Origin: Bacteroidota bacterium
GTDB taxonomy: Bacteria > Bacteroidota > Bacteroidia > AKYH767-A > OLB10
Reading direction: 5' to 3'
NCBI GenBank assembly: GCA_016709725.1
Contig: JADJMG010000005.1
Coordinates: forward strand, 347,501 to 411,500
Length of the DNA stretch: 64,000 nt
The position numbers and the translations under genes are program-made. The notes under the pieces are model-generated. The model was not told the DNA's origin, did no database searches, and worked only from the letters and a program-made list of their open reading frames with translations. Shown piece by piece: positions 51,002 through 59,653 of the stretch (positions are counted from its first letter, which is position 1; each line of letters opens with the position of its first letter).

Positions 51002-51898
51002 ATGATAAGAGTGCTCATTGGTGGTGGATCAGGTTTAATTGGTAAGCGATTAACTTCACTTTTACGAGAGAGAGGTTATGATGTAGCTTGGCTCAGTCGC
51101 ACGGCTACACGTGTAAATGGAATCACCTCCTATTTATGGGATCCGGAGCAAGGGAAGATGGATGTAAAAGCGCTAGAAAATTGTGTGGCGATAATTAATC
51201 TTGCCGGAGCACCTATAGCCAATAAAGCATGGACATCCTCGTATCGAAAAAAAATAATAGAGAGCAGGACTCAATCTGCTCGTTGCATTTTAAAAACATT
51301 AAAAGAAAATCCCAATCAAGTTAGTGTACTTATTTCATCTTCGGCCATTGGATTTTATGGAGACCGAAAAGAAGAAATCATGACGGAAGAATCGGCAATG
51401 GGTAATGGCTTTCTCGCACAATCTACAGATGAATGGGAAAAAGCTTATCAAGACACTTCCATAAGAACCATACTTTTTAGAATCGGAGTTGTATTATCAA
51501 AAAATGGCGGAGCCCTAAAGGAGATGAGTTCTTCAATTCCGTTTGGAATTTGTCCAATATTAGGAAATGGAAAACAAATTTTGAGTTGGATACATCTAGA
51601 TGATATCTGTTTACAGATGATACACGGTATCGAAAATGAAAATATGCACGGCATATACAACGGTGTTAGTCCTTCTCCAAGTCCGCAGCGAGCATTCATA
51701 TTAGCAATTAGAAAACACTTAAATAAATGGAGTATCCCTATTCCTGTTCCATCATCTATTTTGCAACTTCTCATGGGTGAACGCAGTTCGATTGTTTTAA
51801 ATAGTTCAATTGTAAGTTCTGAAAAAATAAAGAAAAGTGGATATGAATTTAAATTCCCTACACTTGAAAGTGCGTTAAACAATATTTATGGAAAGTAA
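51002..51898 (+). CDS. TIGR01777 family NAD(P)-dependent epimerase/oxidoreductase
   Basis: 298 residues. Nucleotide-binding loop MIRVLIGGGSGLIGKRLTSL, then the family hallmarks NLAGAPIANKAWTSSYRKKI, ESRTQSARCI, SSSAIGFYGDR and RIGVVLSKNGGALKEM. The Tyr in GFYGD and catalytic Lys are at family positions. The family resembles extended SDR epimerases and is linked to the cell-division inhibitor SulA name by old annotation; its substrate is unknown. It overlaps the next gene by 11 bases, so translation is coupled to the photolyase. Confidence 0.9.
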   Translation: MIRVLIGGGSGLIGKRLTSLLRERGYDVAWLSRTATRVNGITSYLWDPEQGKMDVKALENCVAIINLAGAPIANKAWTSSYRKKIIESRTQSARCILKTLKENPNQVSVLISSSAIGFYGDRKEEIMTEESAMGNGFLAQSTDEWEKAYQDTSIRTILFRIGVVLSKNGGALKEMSSSIPFGICPILGNGKQILSWIHLDDICLQMIHGIENENMHGIYNGVSPSPSPQRAFILAIRKHLNKWSIPIPVPSSILQLLMGERSSIVLNSSIVSSEKIKKSGYEFKFPTLESALNNIYGK

Positions 51899-53195
51899 AA
51901 TTGCCATTCATTGGTTTCGCCGCGATCTTCGGTTAGAAGATAATGCTGCGTTTTATCACAGTTTGAAAAGCGGATACAATGTGCAATCTGTTTTTATTTT
52001 TGACAATGATATTTTGTACGCACTGGAGGATAAAAAAGACCGTCGACTCCAATTTATTCACGATCAAATTACCTATTTAAACCAGCAGCTTCAATTGCAT
52101 GGCGGTAGTTTGGATGTGCGATATGGTACTCCGATAAAAATCTGGAAAGAATTACTAAAGGAATATAATACGGCCGCGGTATATACGAATCACGATTACG
52201 AACCGTACGCGAAAATTCGAGATAAAGAAATAGAAAATCTTTTAGTAAAAAATAATATTTCATTTCATACATTTAAAGACCAAGTGCTCTTTGAAAAAGA
52301 TGAAATAATAAAGAAAGATGGGCAACCTTATACCATCTACACTCCATATAGTAAAAAATGGATGGAGAAGTTGAATGAAGAAGGTGTTCCCAATTACGAC
52401 ACTAAAAATCTTTTAAGTAAGCTGCATCAAAAAAAGTCTTCAGATTTTCCCTCGTTGAAAAAGATGGGATTTGAAAAAAGCGAACCTGTTTTTCCTAGCA
52501 AGGAAATAAACAAATCGATTATTCAGCATTATCATGACACTCGTGATCTTCCAAGTGTATCAGGGACTTCCCGACTAAGCATTCACCTTCGATTTGGAAC
52601 GGTAAGTATTCGAAAATTAATTAAAGAAGCACAAAAACTGAGTCCTACTTGGTTGAATGAACTCTGTTGGCGAGAATTTTATATGATGATCCTTTGGCAT
52701 TTTCCACATGTTGTTCAAAGCGCCTTTAAACCTGCATACGATTTTATTGAATGGAGAAACAACGAAGATGAATTTGAGGCATGGTGTGAAGGCCGTACTG
52801 GCTATCCCATTGTTGATGCCGGTATGCGTGAACTCAATGAAACTGGATTTATGCATAATCGAGTGCGGATGATTACGGCGAGTTTTCTAACTAAACATTT
52901 ATTAATCGATTGGCGGTGGGGAGAAGCCTACTTCGCTTCCAAGTTGCTCGACTTCGACTTGAGTGCAAACAACGGCGGTTGGCAATGGGCCGCAGGTAGC
53001 GGATGTGATGCTGCTCCCTATTTTAGAATCTTTAATCCATACCTTCAAACACAACGATTTGATCCCGATTTTAAATACATTCGAAAATGGGTACCAGAGT
53101 TTGAAGACTTCGGCTATCCATCACCGATAGTTGAACATACCTTTGCAAGAGATCGTTGTTTACAAGTTTACAAGAAAGGACTCGCGAAAAAATAA
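51888..53195 (+). CDS. Cryptochrome/deoxyribodipyrimidine photolyase family protein
   Basis: 435 residues. The start ATGGAAAGT overlaps the preceding gene. N-terminal Rossmann part: KIAIHWFRRDLRLEDNAAFY. C-terminal FAD domain includes LCWREFYMMILWHFPHVVQS, RTGYPIVDAGMRELNETGFM, HNRVRMITASFLTKHLLIDW and RWGEAYFASKLLDFDLSANN, then GGWQWAAGSGCDAAPYFRIF. All match class I CPD photolyases, which use FAD and blue light to split cyclobutane dimers. A role in repair is more likely than signalling, but a cryptochrome function is possible. Confidence 0.93.
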   Translation: MESKIAIHWFRRDLRLEDNAAFYHSLKSGYNVQSVFIFDNDILYALEDKKDRRLQFIHDQITYLNQQLQLHGGSLDVRYGTPIKIWKELLKEYNTAAVYTNHDYEPYAKIRDKEIENLLVKNNISFHTFKDQVLFEKDEIIKKDGQPYTIYTPYSKKWMEKLNEEGVPNYDTKNLLSKLHQKKSSDFPSLKKMGFEKSEPVFPSKEINKSIIQHYHDTRDLPSVSGTSRLSIHLRFGTVSIRKLIKEAQKLSPTWLNELCWREFYMMILWHFPHVVQSAFKPAYDFIEWRNNEDEFEAWCEGRTGYPIVDAGMRELNETGFMHNRVRMITASFLTKHLLIDWRWGEAYFASKLLDFDLSANNGGWQWAAGSGCDAAPYFRIFNPYLQTQRFDPDFKYIRKWVPEFEDFGYPSPIVEHTFARDRCLQVYKKGLAKK

Positions 53196-53440
53196 GTTTC
53201 TCGAAGAAAGGTTTCTCGCAAAGGCGCAAAGCCGCTAAGGCTGCGCTCGATAAATTTACATTCTAAGATGCTAAGGCTACGCTATGCTAAGCTTTCTTCC
53301 GAGAAACTTTGCAACCTTTGCGAGAAACTTTTCTGAGAGAATCCTTAGCGGCTTTGCGCCTTTGCGAGAAACTTTTGCGAGTAAAAAAGCGACCTAATGG
53401 CAGCTAATGTTAGACTGTGCCTTTGCGAGAAAATTTCTGG
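53196..53440. repeat. Dispersed CGCAAAGGCGC/GCTAAGGCTGCGC repeat block
   Basis: Between photolyase and ribE lie CTCGCAAAGGCGCAAAGCCG, GCTAAGGCTGCGCTCGAT, GCTAAGGCTACGCTATGCTA and TTGCGAGAAACTTTTCTGAG, then a reverse-oriented copy. It is the same family as 8140-8370. An open frame from 53397 into ribE is repeat read-through, not a genuine N-terminus. Confidence 0.75.
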
Positions 53441-53448
53441 GAATTACT

Positions 53449-53482
53449 TTTGTTCGACCAAAGCAATAATTCTTTACTTTTA
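53449..53482 (+). promoter_or_regulatory. Candidate promoter for ribE
   Basis: TTTG at 53449-53452 and TACTTTTA at 53475-53482, spaced by 22 bases, resemble the -33 and -7 boxes of Bacteroidota. The second box is one base off TAnnTTTG. They lie about 25 bases before the ATG at 53508. Confidence 0.4.
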
Positions 53483-53507
53483 TCTTCAAATTCAAAGTAC
53501 ACACATC

Positions 53508-54089
53508 ATGTTCACAGGAATAATTGAAGCACTTGGCAAAGTGTTAGTTGTAGTTGAAGAAGGGGGAAACAAAACATTTACTGTTGAATGCTCCTTTATT
53601 GAAGAATTAAAAGTTGACCAAAGCTTGGCGCATAATGGCGTTTGCTTAACTGTTACTGGATTTCGACCAGAAGGATATATTGTGACAGCTATTGCCGAAA
53701 CGTTGCGCAAAAGCAATTTAGGAAGTATTCGCTCAGGTGATTTAATCAATCTAGAGCGATGCATGCTGATGAATGGAAGAATTGATGGACATATTGTACA
53801 AGGACATGTTGATTTAATTGGACATTGTACTGCTATCAATGATGAGAATGGAAGTTGGCTTAAGGAATTTACGTATGATAAATCCGCAGGTCATGTTACT
53901 GTTCCGCAAGGTTCAATCACGATTAATGGAGTGAGTTTAACCGTTGCATCGTCACATCCAGGAAAATTCAGCGTCGCCATCATTCCATACACTTTTGAAA
54001 ATACAAATTTTAAAACGATGAAAGTGGGTGATGTGGTTAATTTAGAATTTGATATTATTGGAAAATATGTGAAAGCTTATATGCAGTAA
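53508..54089 (+). CDS. ribE: Riboflavin synthase alpha chain
   Basis: 193 residues from the ATG at 53508 (MFTGIIEALGKVLVVVEEGG), the family start. Two homologous barrels are visible: GVCLTVTGF, NLGSIRSGDLINLERCMLMN then GRIDGHIVQGHVDLIG, and GVSLTVASSHPGKFSVAIIP with GDVVNLEFDIIGKYV. It dismutates two 6,7-dimethyl-8-ribityllumazine molecules to riboflavin. The product feeds FAD, the photolyase cofactor. It is a standalone gene; no other rib genes are close. Confidence 0.95.
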   Translation: MFTGIIEALGKVLVVVEEGGNKTFTVECSFIEELKVDQSLAHNGVCLTVTGFRPEGYIVTAIAETLRKSNLGSIRSGDLINLERCMLMNGRIDGHIVQGHVDLIGHCTAINDENGSWLKEFTYDKSAGHVTVPQGSITINGVSLTVASSHPGKFSVAIIPYTFENTNFKTMKVGDVVNLEFDIIGKYVKAYMQ

Positions 54090-54095
54090 TTGTTT

Positions 54096-55286
54096 TTACA
54101 CTGAATGAATATTAATTTTTGATGCATTCCATCGCAGTATAAAAAATGAGATCAAAGCAACTCCTGCAGTGATCGAAAAAACGAGCTGGGGACCTCCTAT
54201 TGACCATAGCCATCCTGTCCACACTCCTGCAAAAAGCACACCTAAACTATTTACACTCGTATAAAAACCGATGGCTTGTCCACGCTCTTGCGTTGGAACG
54301 ATGTTAGAAATAACAGCTTTGGCTACTGACTCCAAACACGAAATAGAAAAAGCATACACGGCGAACAAAATAGTAAATGCTAGCAAGGAATTCATCCAGG
54401 CCATTCCAAAGTAACACAAAGCAAAAAGAAAGACACCAATTAACATCACATTTATTTTTCCCCATTTATCGGCCCAAACACCAATGGGCATTGCTAATAA
54501 AGCATACAATAAATTATACAAGATGTAAACAGCAATCATGGCGGTATCTGAAAATCCAGCTTCTTTCAATGCCATCAACAAAAACACATCCGGACTATTT
54601 ACCAGTGCAAATAACATCAATGGAAATAAAAATTTCCGGAAGCTTGCATGACTTGTTTTCCAATAATTGAAATAAGAAAAGAATCCAACATGCGTTTTTG
54701 AATTCACTTCTGCATTTACTTTTTTCTCTTTCAAACGAAAAGCCAAGATCAAACTAATTACGGCGGGAATAAATGCAATGGTGAATAAAGTGGAATAATC
54801 GCCAGGCATCCACCAAAGCCATAGTAAAGCTAAGGAAGGACCAATGGCTGCACCGAGCGTATCGAGTCCGCGATGAAAACCAAACACCGCAGCACGAGTC
54901 TCAGGACTAGACTCCAGTGCCAATAAAGAATCTCGCGGAGCAGTTCGAATTCCTTTACCCAATCGGTCGGTTATTCTTCCTGAAAAAATTCGCATTAAAT
55001 CGGGAGAGCCCATCATCATCATTTTTCCTAATGCAGAAAGTCCATATCCCCACTTCACAAAAACAGCGCGTTGTTGAAGCTGATCCGACCTGTGACCGAA
55101 ATACCCTTTAGATACGCCAGCAACTACATTCGCAATTCCTTCTAGCATGCCCAACACAAGCATTGAATATCCGGCTTCTTTTAAAAAAAGCGGGAGAACT
55201 GGATACAACAACTCACTAGAAATATCAGCAAAGAGACTGATGCATCCCAATAGCCAAACATTTTTAGAGAATTTCGATTTAAACAT
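54096..55286 (-). CDS. MFS transporter
   Basis: 396 residues with 11-12 hydrophobic spans. The start VWLLGCISLFADISSELLYP and the SGRITDRLGKGIRTAPRDSL loop are typical of a Bacteroidota/Proteobacteria MFS subfamily annotated as drug or unknown efflux. The central loop is EKKVNAEVNSKTHVGF. The substrate cannot be read from sequence. Its start overlaps the end of the upstream GNAT gene by 8 bases, so they probably form an operon. Confidence 0.88.
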   Translation of the reverse strand: MFKSKFSKNVWLLGCISLFADISSELLYPVLPLFLKEAGYSMLVLGMLEGIANVVAGVSKGYFGHRSDQLQQRAVFVKWGYGLSALGKMMMMGSPDLMRIFSGRITDRLGKGIRTAPRDSLLALESSPETRAAVFGFHRGLDTLGAAIGPSLALLWLWWMPGDYSTLFTIAFIPAVISLILAFRLKEKKVNAEVNSKTHVGFFSYFNYWKTSHASFRKFLFPLMLFALVNSPDVFLLMALKEAGFSDTAMIAVYILYNLLYALLAMPIGVWADKWGKINVMLIGVFLFALCYFGMAWMNSLLAFTILFAVYAFSISCLESVAKAVISNIVPTQERGQAIGFYTSVNSLGVLFAGVWTGWLWSIGGPQLVFSITAGVALISFFILRWNASKINIHSV

Positions 55287-55828
55287 GATTCAAGGAATCA
55301 AACTTTTCTCGCGTGAGTAACCATCGCTTTACTGGTTGTTCAAAACAAATCCATCCAGGAATTGTGGTGTATTCCTTCACAAAATCGAAACCTAATTTTT
55401 CAACGGTTCTATTGGGAGCAAAATTTTGAGCGTTTGGTTCACAGAAAATTTGCTTTAAATTGAAATACTTAAAATAAAATGGAATCGACATCCTTAACCA
55501 CTCCCATCCAAATCCTTTCCCGCGAAACTCCTCATCCCAAATATGAAGATGCACAAAAGCTTCTTCTCCAAAAATGATTGGACTAATATTAGAATGTCCG
55601 ACCGCTTTTCCATCGTAAAACCAAATCATAGCAAATGATTTTTCTCTGGAAAAGGAGTTTTTAACTGGGATTCAATCATAGCTGTGAAATCTTCGGGAGA
55701 TGGTAATTTAGAAAGATCAACACCCATATGAATCAAAAATCATCGGGAGAGTTCATCCAATAATTTACGAGTGATGGAATATCCTCCATACTAATTTCAC
55801 GAACCGACAAGTTGCTTTTTGACATCAT
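55279..55828 (-). CDS. GNAT family N-acetyltransferase, two frameshifts
   Basis: About 183 residues joined. The ATG pair at 55828/55825 starts a protein reading SNLSVREISMEDIPSLVNYW then SPDDFLIHMGVDLSKLPSPE after one T is added at 55735-55739. A second missing base in 55639-55643 joins PFPEKKSFAMIWFYDGKAVG. The acetyl-CoA motif is FRGKGFGWEWLRMSI, then NAQNFAPNRTVEKLGFDFV. It overlaps the MFS gene start by 8 bases. The substrate is unknown. A shorter version from 55629 loses the N-terminal strands. Confidence 0.82.
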
Positions 55829-55892
55829 CACAAATTTAATAGATATTTTATTTAACTATGAAGCTCCCCATTTAAACTATTGCTTATTTGCT

Positions 55893-57071
55893 TTACAAGT
55901 AGCTCAGCCACCAATAATTTTTTCGCTGCTTCAAATCACTAAACCATTTACACAATGGATACAACGCCAAGACCATCAGGATCCAAATTAAATATACATA
56001 CCTCAATGTTAACCCCTCACCTGCAATGACGAATTTAAATGGAATTCCAAATATCAAAGAAGTCTCTTCATTTAAGTTATGTCCGTTAAGCATAAAAATG
56101 AAAATTGCGATTAAATGCAAAATGTAAAAATGCAATACATAATAAAAGAAAGGAACTCGACCGTAGACGCTCACTATCTTACTCCACTTATTATTCAAAT
56201 TCTCGAAATAGGCAAGAAACAATAATGCAGGACCGATAGTCATACACAAATAAAGGAGAGAAGGTGGATACTTATGTAGATTCAGAAAAGACATTACGGT
56301 AAATATTGGATCCATTTGAACAGACCATAAAAATGGATTACCATAAAGGTTAGTCCCTCTTAACAGCACAAAAAACACAAGGGTGCTCCAACCCAGTCTA
56401 CTTAACAACTTCTTTCTTTTAATAGGATCATATCCTTGTTTATAAATTGCACCCAAACAATAACCCAACGACATGACGCCAAGCCAAGGAAGGATGGGAT
56501 AAATAAACGCCATTTGATGCCCCGGGGTAAGTGTATGAAATGCAAAATTTCCATTTCGGAAAAAGTCCCAAAACAAACCCTTGTGTGTACTTGGAAAATA
56601 ATCCAAAACATTATGACCGAATACCAATAAAATTCCAATCAAAAAAACCAACTTCCATGGCAATCGAATCAGCATTGACATCCCTATCATACTGATTCCG
56701 ATGGCCCAAATTACTCCTAAGACGAACACTGAGAAACCACTATCGAAAGTCCAAGCATAGGTTATAATAACTACTTCAACGAACACTAACCACAAGCCGC
56801 GCTTCCATAAAAAACGGACAACTCGCCCTTGCTCTTTCGTGCTTCTTGTAAAAAACGGAGATGCCTGCTAGAAACACAAAGACTGGAGCACAAAAATGAG
56901 TAATCCATCGCGTAAAAACAAAATGGGACCTGTCGATTTTAAATCCAAGGGATCATGAATAAAGGCATCAAAATGCACAAAATCGCGAGTGTGATCGAGA
57001 GCCATGATGATCATTACGAATCCACGAAGAAAATCGAGGGAATAAATTCTTTTCTTAACGAGTGGGTCCAT
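55893..57071 (-). CDS. DUF1624 (heparan-alpha-glucosaminide N-acetyltransferase-like) membrane protein, two frameshifts
   Basis: About 393 residues joined. N-terminus VKKRIYSLDFLRGFVMIIMA with LDHTRDFVHFDAF, the DUF1624 signature. Frame repairs: the A run 56934-56938 (six needed) gives FFTRWITHFCAPVFVFLAGI, and an extra base near 56857-56858 gives PFFTRSTKEQGRVVRFLWKR. The remaining two thirds are hydrophobic spans ending in WILMVLALYPLCKWFSDLKQ. The family transfers acetyl groups across membranes in eukaryotic lysosomes; bacterial substrates are unknown. An acidic Asp-His pair (LDHTRD) is the likely active element. Confidence 0.83.
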
Positions 57072-57160
57072 TATAAGAATTAAGAATTAAGAATTAGGAA
57101 TTAAGAATTAGGAATTAGGAATTAGGAATAAGGAATAAGGAATAAGGAATAAGGAATTAA
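57072..57160. repeat. AATTAAGAATTA / GGAATAA 7-bp microsatellite
   Basis: Upstream of the DUF1624 gene: AATTAAGAATTAAGAATTAG, then AATTAGGAATTAGGAATAAG repeats. It is the same AT-rich family as 42946-43122. Confidence 0.75.
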
Positions 57161-57215
57161 TAACAACCAAAGTTAATTAAATAAATGAAAAATCATGCCT
57201 AGGGAGGTTAACCTT

Positions 57216-57677
57216 CTAATTTCTCCAAACCAACTTAGCTGCGGAGATTGTATCCAATTCCAATCGAACTCCCTCTTGAATTACAAAACCATTTTTTAAA
57301 TAAAACTGCAATGGAGAAACGTAGGGCGAACCATCCGACTTCAAATCCTGATCATGATCCACTACCCATGCGGAAATCATTTCTTTATTCTCTGTTAATT
57401 CTTCCAGCAGAATAGACCCATAACCTTTTCCTTGCATTGAAGTAGGCATGAGCATGGCTAGCCATAACTCTCCATCGCGAATAAATCGAAAAGAAAAAGC
57501 AATCGCTGGGATCGAAGAATCGATCAGCAGAAAATATTCTACGTGTTGCAATCCATCAAAATAGGAATTTAGTTTTGATAGATCTTCGAACTTTACATTT
57601 ACTGGATAGACGTCATTCCAGCATTTCAACAATTCTAGTTGTTGTTGTTGATTTAAGACTTGAGTATGTATGATCAT
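57216..57677 (-). CDS. GNAT-like N-acetyltransferase
   Basis: 153 residues. The central beta strands and the motif LMPTSMQGKGYGSILLEELT (acetyl-CoA pyrophosphate loop, QGKGYG) identify a GNAT fold, followed by SAWVVDHDQD and a C-terminal SPLQFYLKNGFVIQEG strand. The substrate is unknown. It lies downstream of the porin terminator on the same strand, and 86 bases separate it from the hairpin. Confidence 0.78.
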   Translation of the reverse strand: MIIHTQVLNQQQQLELLKCWNDVYPVNVKFEDLSKLNSYFDGLQHVEYFLLIDSSIPAIAFSFRFIRDGELWLAMLMPTSMQGKGYGSILLEELTENKEMISAWVVDHDQDLKSDGSPYVSPLQFYLKNGFVIQEGVRLELDTISAAKLVWRN

Positions 57678-57762
57678 CTTTACTTTCCAATAAAAACTAA
57701 ATTAATGTGACACATCAAAGATACTCTATCGGGAACAACCTGTGCTGTACAATGTACGAAAA

Positions 57763-57802
57763 TAAAAAAGCCTCGTCTGATTCATGAAAATCGGATGAGG
57801 CT
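57763..57802 (-). terminator. Rho-independent terminator downstream of the porin gene
   Basis: AGCCTCGTCTGATT (57770-57783) and AATCGGATGAGGCT (57789-57802) form a 14-bp stem with two G-T wobbles. On the minus strand it is followed by a T run (57769-57764). It is placed to end transcription of the porin gene, although about 380 bases of G/C runs separate it from the stop codon. Confidence 0.8.
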
Positions 57803-57816
57803 ACCTTACTACTTCG

Positions 57817-58200
57817 CGGCCCCCAAAGGCCGGCCGCGGGGCCCCCCGCGGCGGGGGGGGGGGCCCCCCGCGGCGGGGGGGCCCCCCCCCCCCCCCCCCC
57901 GGCCCCGCCCGGGGGGCCCCCCCGCGCCGGCGCCGCCCCCGGGGCCCCCGGCGCGCCCCGGGGCCCCCCCCCCCGGCCCCCGGCGGCCCGCCCCCCCCCC
58001 GGGGGCGCGGCGCGGGGCCGCCCCCCCCCGCCGCCGGCCCCCCCCCCCCGGGGGGGCGCCCGCCCCCCCCCCCGCCCCGCGGGGGGGGGCGGGGGCCCGG
58101 GCCCCGGCGGCGGGGGGGGGGGCGGCCCGGGGGTGGGGGGGGTCGGCGGGGGGGGGCGGGGGGGCGGCGGGGGGGGCGGGGGGCCCCGGGGGGGGGCCCC
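57817..58200. other. Near-pure G/C homopolymer block, probable assembly artefact
   Basis: About 384 bases consist almost only of runs of G and C (for example GGGGGGGGGG and CCCCCCCCCC) with a handful of A/T at the edges. The flanking genome is A+T rich and the block falls between the porin stop codon and its terminator. An open frame of 136 residues across it is Pro/Gly/Arg-only and not a gene. It probably reflects low-quality consensus rather than real DNA. Confidence 0.8.
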
Positions 58201-58208
58201 TATAAACC

Positions 58209-59468
58209 TTAGAAATTAATTTGTGCTTGCAAACGTAGAAGTGATCCTTCTTGATAATTATCTCTCAGTGCGGCATCTTCAAACTTTCTTTTTGAGATCG
58301 TATACATAGCAACAAACTCAAATTGTGGAACGGGCTGCCACTCCAATCCTATTTCTGTTTCTTCCACTTCATACGAGCGAGCATCCAATTCGTGTTTTTT
58401 TCCACCGTTGTAATATTGATAGCGTACAAATGGAATTAAGATATGATTTCCAACTTTTGTCAGGTAAGACAAAATCACATACCCTCCATACAAATCTTTA
58501 CTCTCAATAGAATCAGTAGCCTTGTTAAACTCGGGACCTTCGCCGATATTATACTCGGCTTGTATACCAAATGGCTTTGGATAAAGAATAAATGATCCAG
58601 CTACGCGTTGATCGGTATAAATTTTATCCTTGGTTGTCTTGACACCAGCAGAAATTTGATCTTTAGCTAACACAAATTTTCCGGTATACCCTTGCACACT
58701 TGCTTCCATAATTTGATTTCCCAATTCAATAGGATAACTTAAACGACCGACCATGTGCAATTCATTATTTAGATCAGGCTTATTTGCTGTTTGACCATTG
58801 AAAACACCAAAAGCAAATACACCATAATCACCAGATCCTTTCAATCCTGCTTTTACAAGATTCGCTAATAATTTTCTTTTCTTCGTTGGAGCCCAATAAA
58901 AAAACGCACCCATATCACGTTCATTCGAAAATGCAGAATTGAGCGCATCATCACGATCTAAGGGTAAACGATTCTGACTCGATTGCAAATTCGCAAATCC
59001 AAATGGAACCTTACTTTGACCCACACGAATTCTAAATTCATTTTCTTTATCAATCCCTAAATCCATGTAGGCATCACGAAGTTGAGTAAAATTTAAACTT
59101 GTTGATGAAACCGAACTCGCGAAATCTGGCTGCACATAAAAATAAACTTGCTTCGAAATTTGTCCTGAAAAAATAATTCGAGCGCGTCGAATAAAAATAC
59201 CACCATTTTCGCCCCAACTTTTATCACATTGCTCACACTTCAAGTCTTCGTTGGTTTCTAACAATCGATTGTAACGAATTTGCAAGTACCCACGAATCTT
59301 AAAAGTATCGTACCATTTTTCTTCAACTGCTGGTTTTGGTGCTGCTGGCTCAGCGGTAGCTTGCGCTAACAAAGAGTGGTTGCTTAATACAAGTATGACC
59401 ATTACTAAAAACACACTTTTCATTCCAATTATCCGATTTAGATAATAACTTGATAACCTTTTTTTCAT
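58209..59468 (-). CDS. OprO/OprP-type phosphate-selective porin
   Basis: 419 residues, or 404 from the internal ATG at 59423 (MKSVFLVMVILVLSNHSLLA), which gives a tidier signal peptide. A Pro/Ala linker (AEPAAPKPAVEEKW) precedes barrel strands: IRGYLQIRYNRLLETNEDLK with CEQCDKSW, then FIRRARIIFSGQISKQVYFY, VGQSKVPFGFANLQSSQNRL and PLDRDD. The final residue is Phe (LRLQAQINF). The family is OprO/OprP porins, which pass phosphate or polyphosphate. The CxxC-bearing loop is unusual. Upstream 11-bp-spaced TTAA repeats (59548-59602) support phosphate control. Confidence 0.88.
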   Translation of the reverse strand: MKKRLSSYYLNRIIGMKSVFLVMVILVLSNHSLLAQATAEPAAPKPAVEEKWYDTFKIRGYLQIRYNRLLETNEDLKCEQCDKSWGENGGIFIRRARIIFSGQISKQVYFYVQPDFASSVSSTSLNFTQLRDAYMDLGIDKENEFRIRVGQSKVPFGFANLQSSQNRLPLDRDDALNSAFSNERDMGAFFYWAPTKKRKLLANLVKAGLKGSGDYGVFAFGVFNGQTANKPDLNNELHMVGRLSYPIELGNQIMEASVQGYTGKFVLAKDQISAGVKTTKDKIYTDQRVAGSFILYPKPFGIQAEYNIGEGPEFNKATDSIESKDLYGGYVILSYLTKVGNHILIPFVRYQYYNGGKKHELDARSYEVEETEIGLEWQPVPQFEFVAMYTISKRKFEDAALRDNYQEGSLLRLQAQINF

Positions 59469-59547
59469 TTTAATTTTAGATTAGTTCCTTCGGGGGCAAA
59501 AATAATTTTAATTCTGCCCTAAATGACGCCTTCAGAAGCCTCCAACG

Positions 59548-59602
59548 TTAACAAATTATTAAGATCACATGCAATGTTAAGGCTATATTAACTCAATGTT
59601 AA
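59548..59602 (-). promoter_or_regulatory. Pho-box-like array of 11-bp-spaced TTAA repeats upstream of the porin
   Basis: TTAA occurs at 59548, 59559, 59577, 59588 and 59599, giving spacings of 11, 18, 11 and 11. The right-hand triplet sits in AATGTTAAGGC, TATATTAACTC and AATGTTAAGAT. PhoB-type response regulators bind head-to-tail repeats spaced 11 bp. The array lies 80-135 bases upstream of the 59468 start and 125-180 upstream of 59423. This is inference from spacing, not a consensus match. Confidence 0.5.
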
Positions 59603-59653
59603 GATAACCTTTTGTTCACATCAAAAAGGAGAATTAAATCAATAAAAAGAGGG

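Noticed and set aside
53397..53507. Longer riboflavin synthase N-terminus
   Set aside because: The extra 37 residues translate a dispersed repeat; the family start is the ATG at 53508.
57795..58205. 136-residue Pro/Gly/Arg-rich protein
   Set aside because: It lies in the G/C homopolymer block and has no plausible composition.
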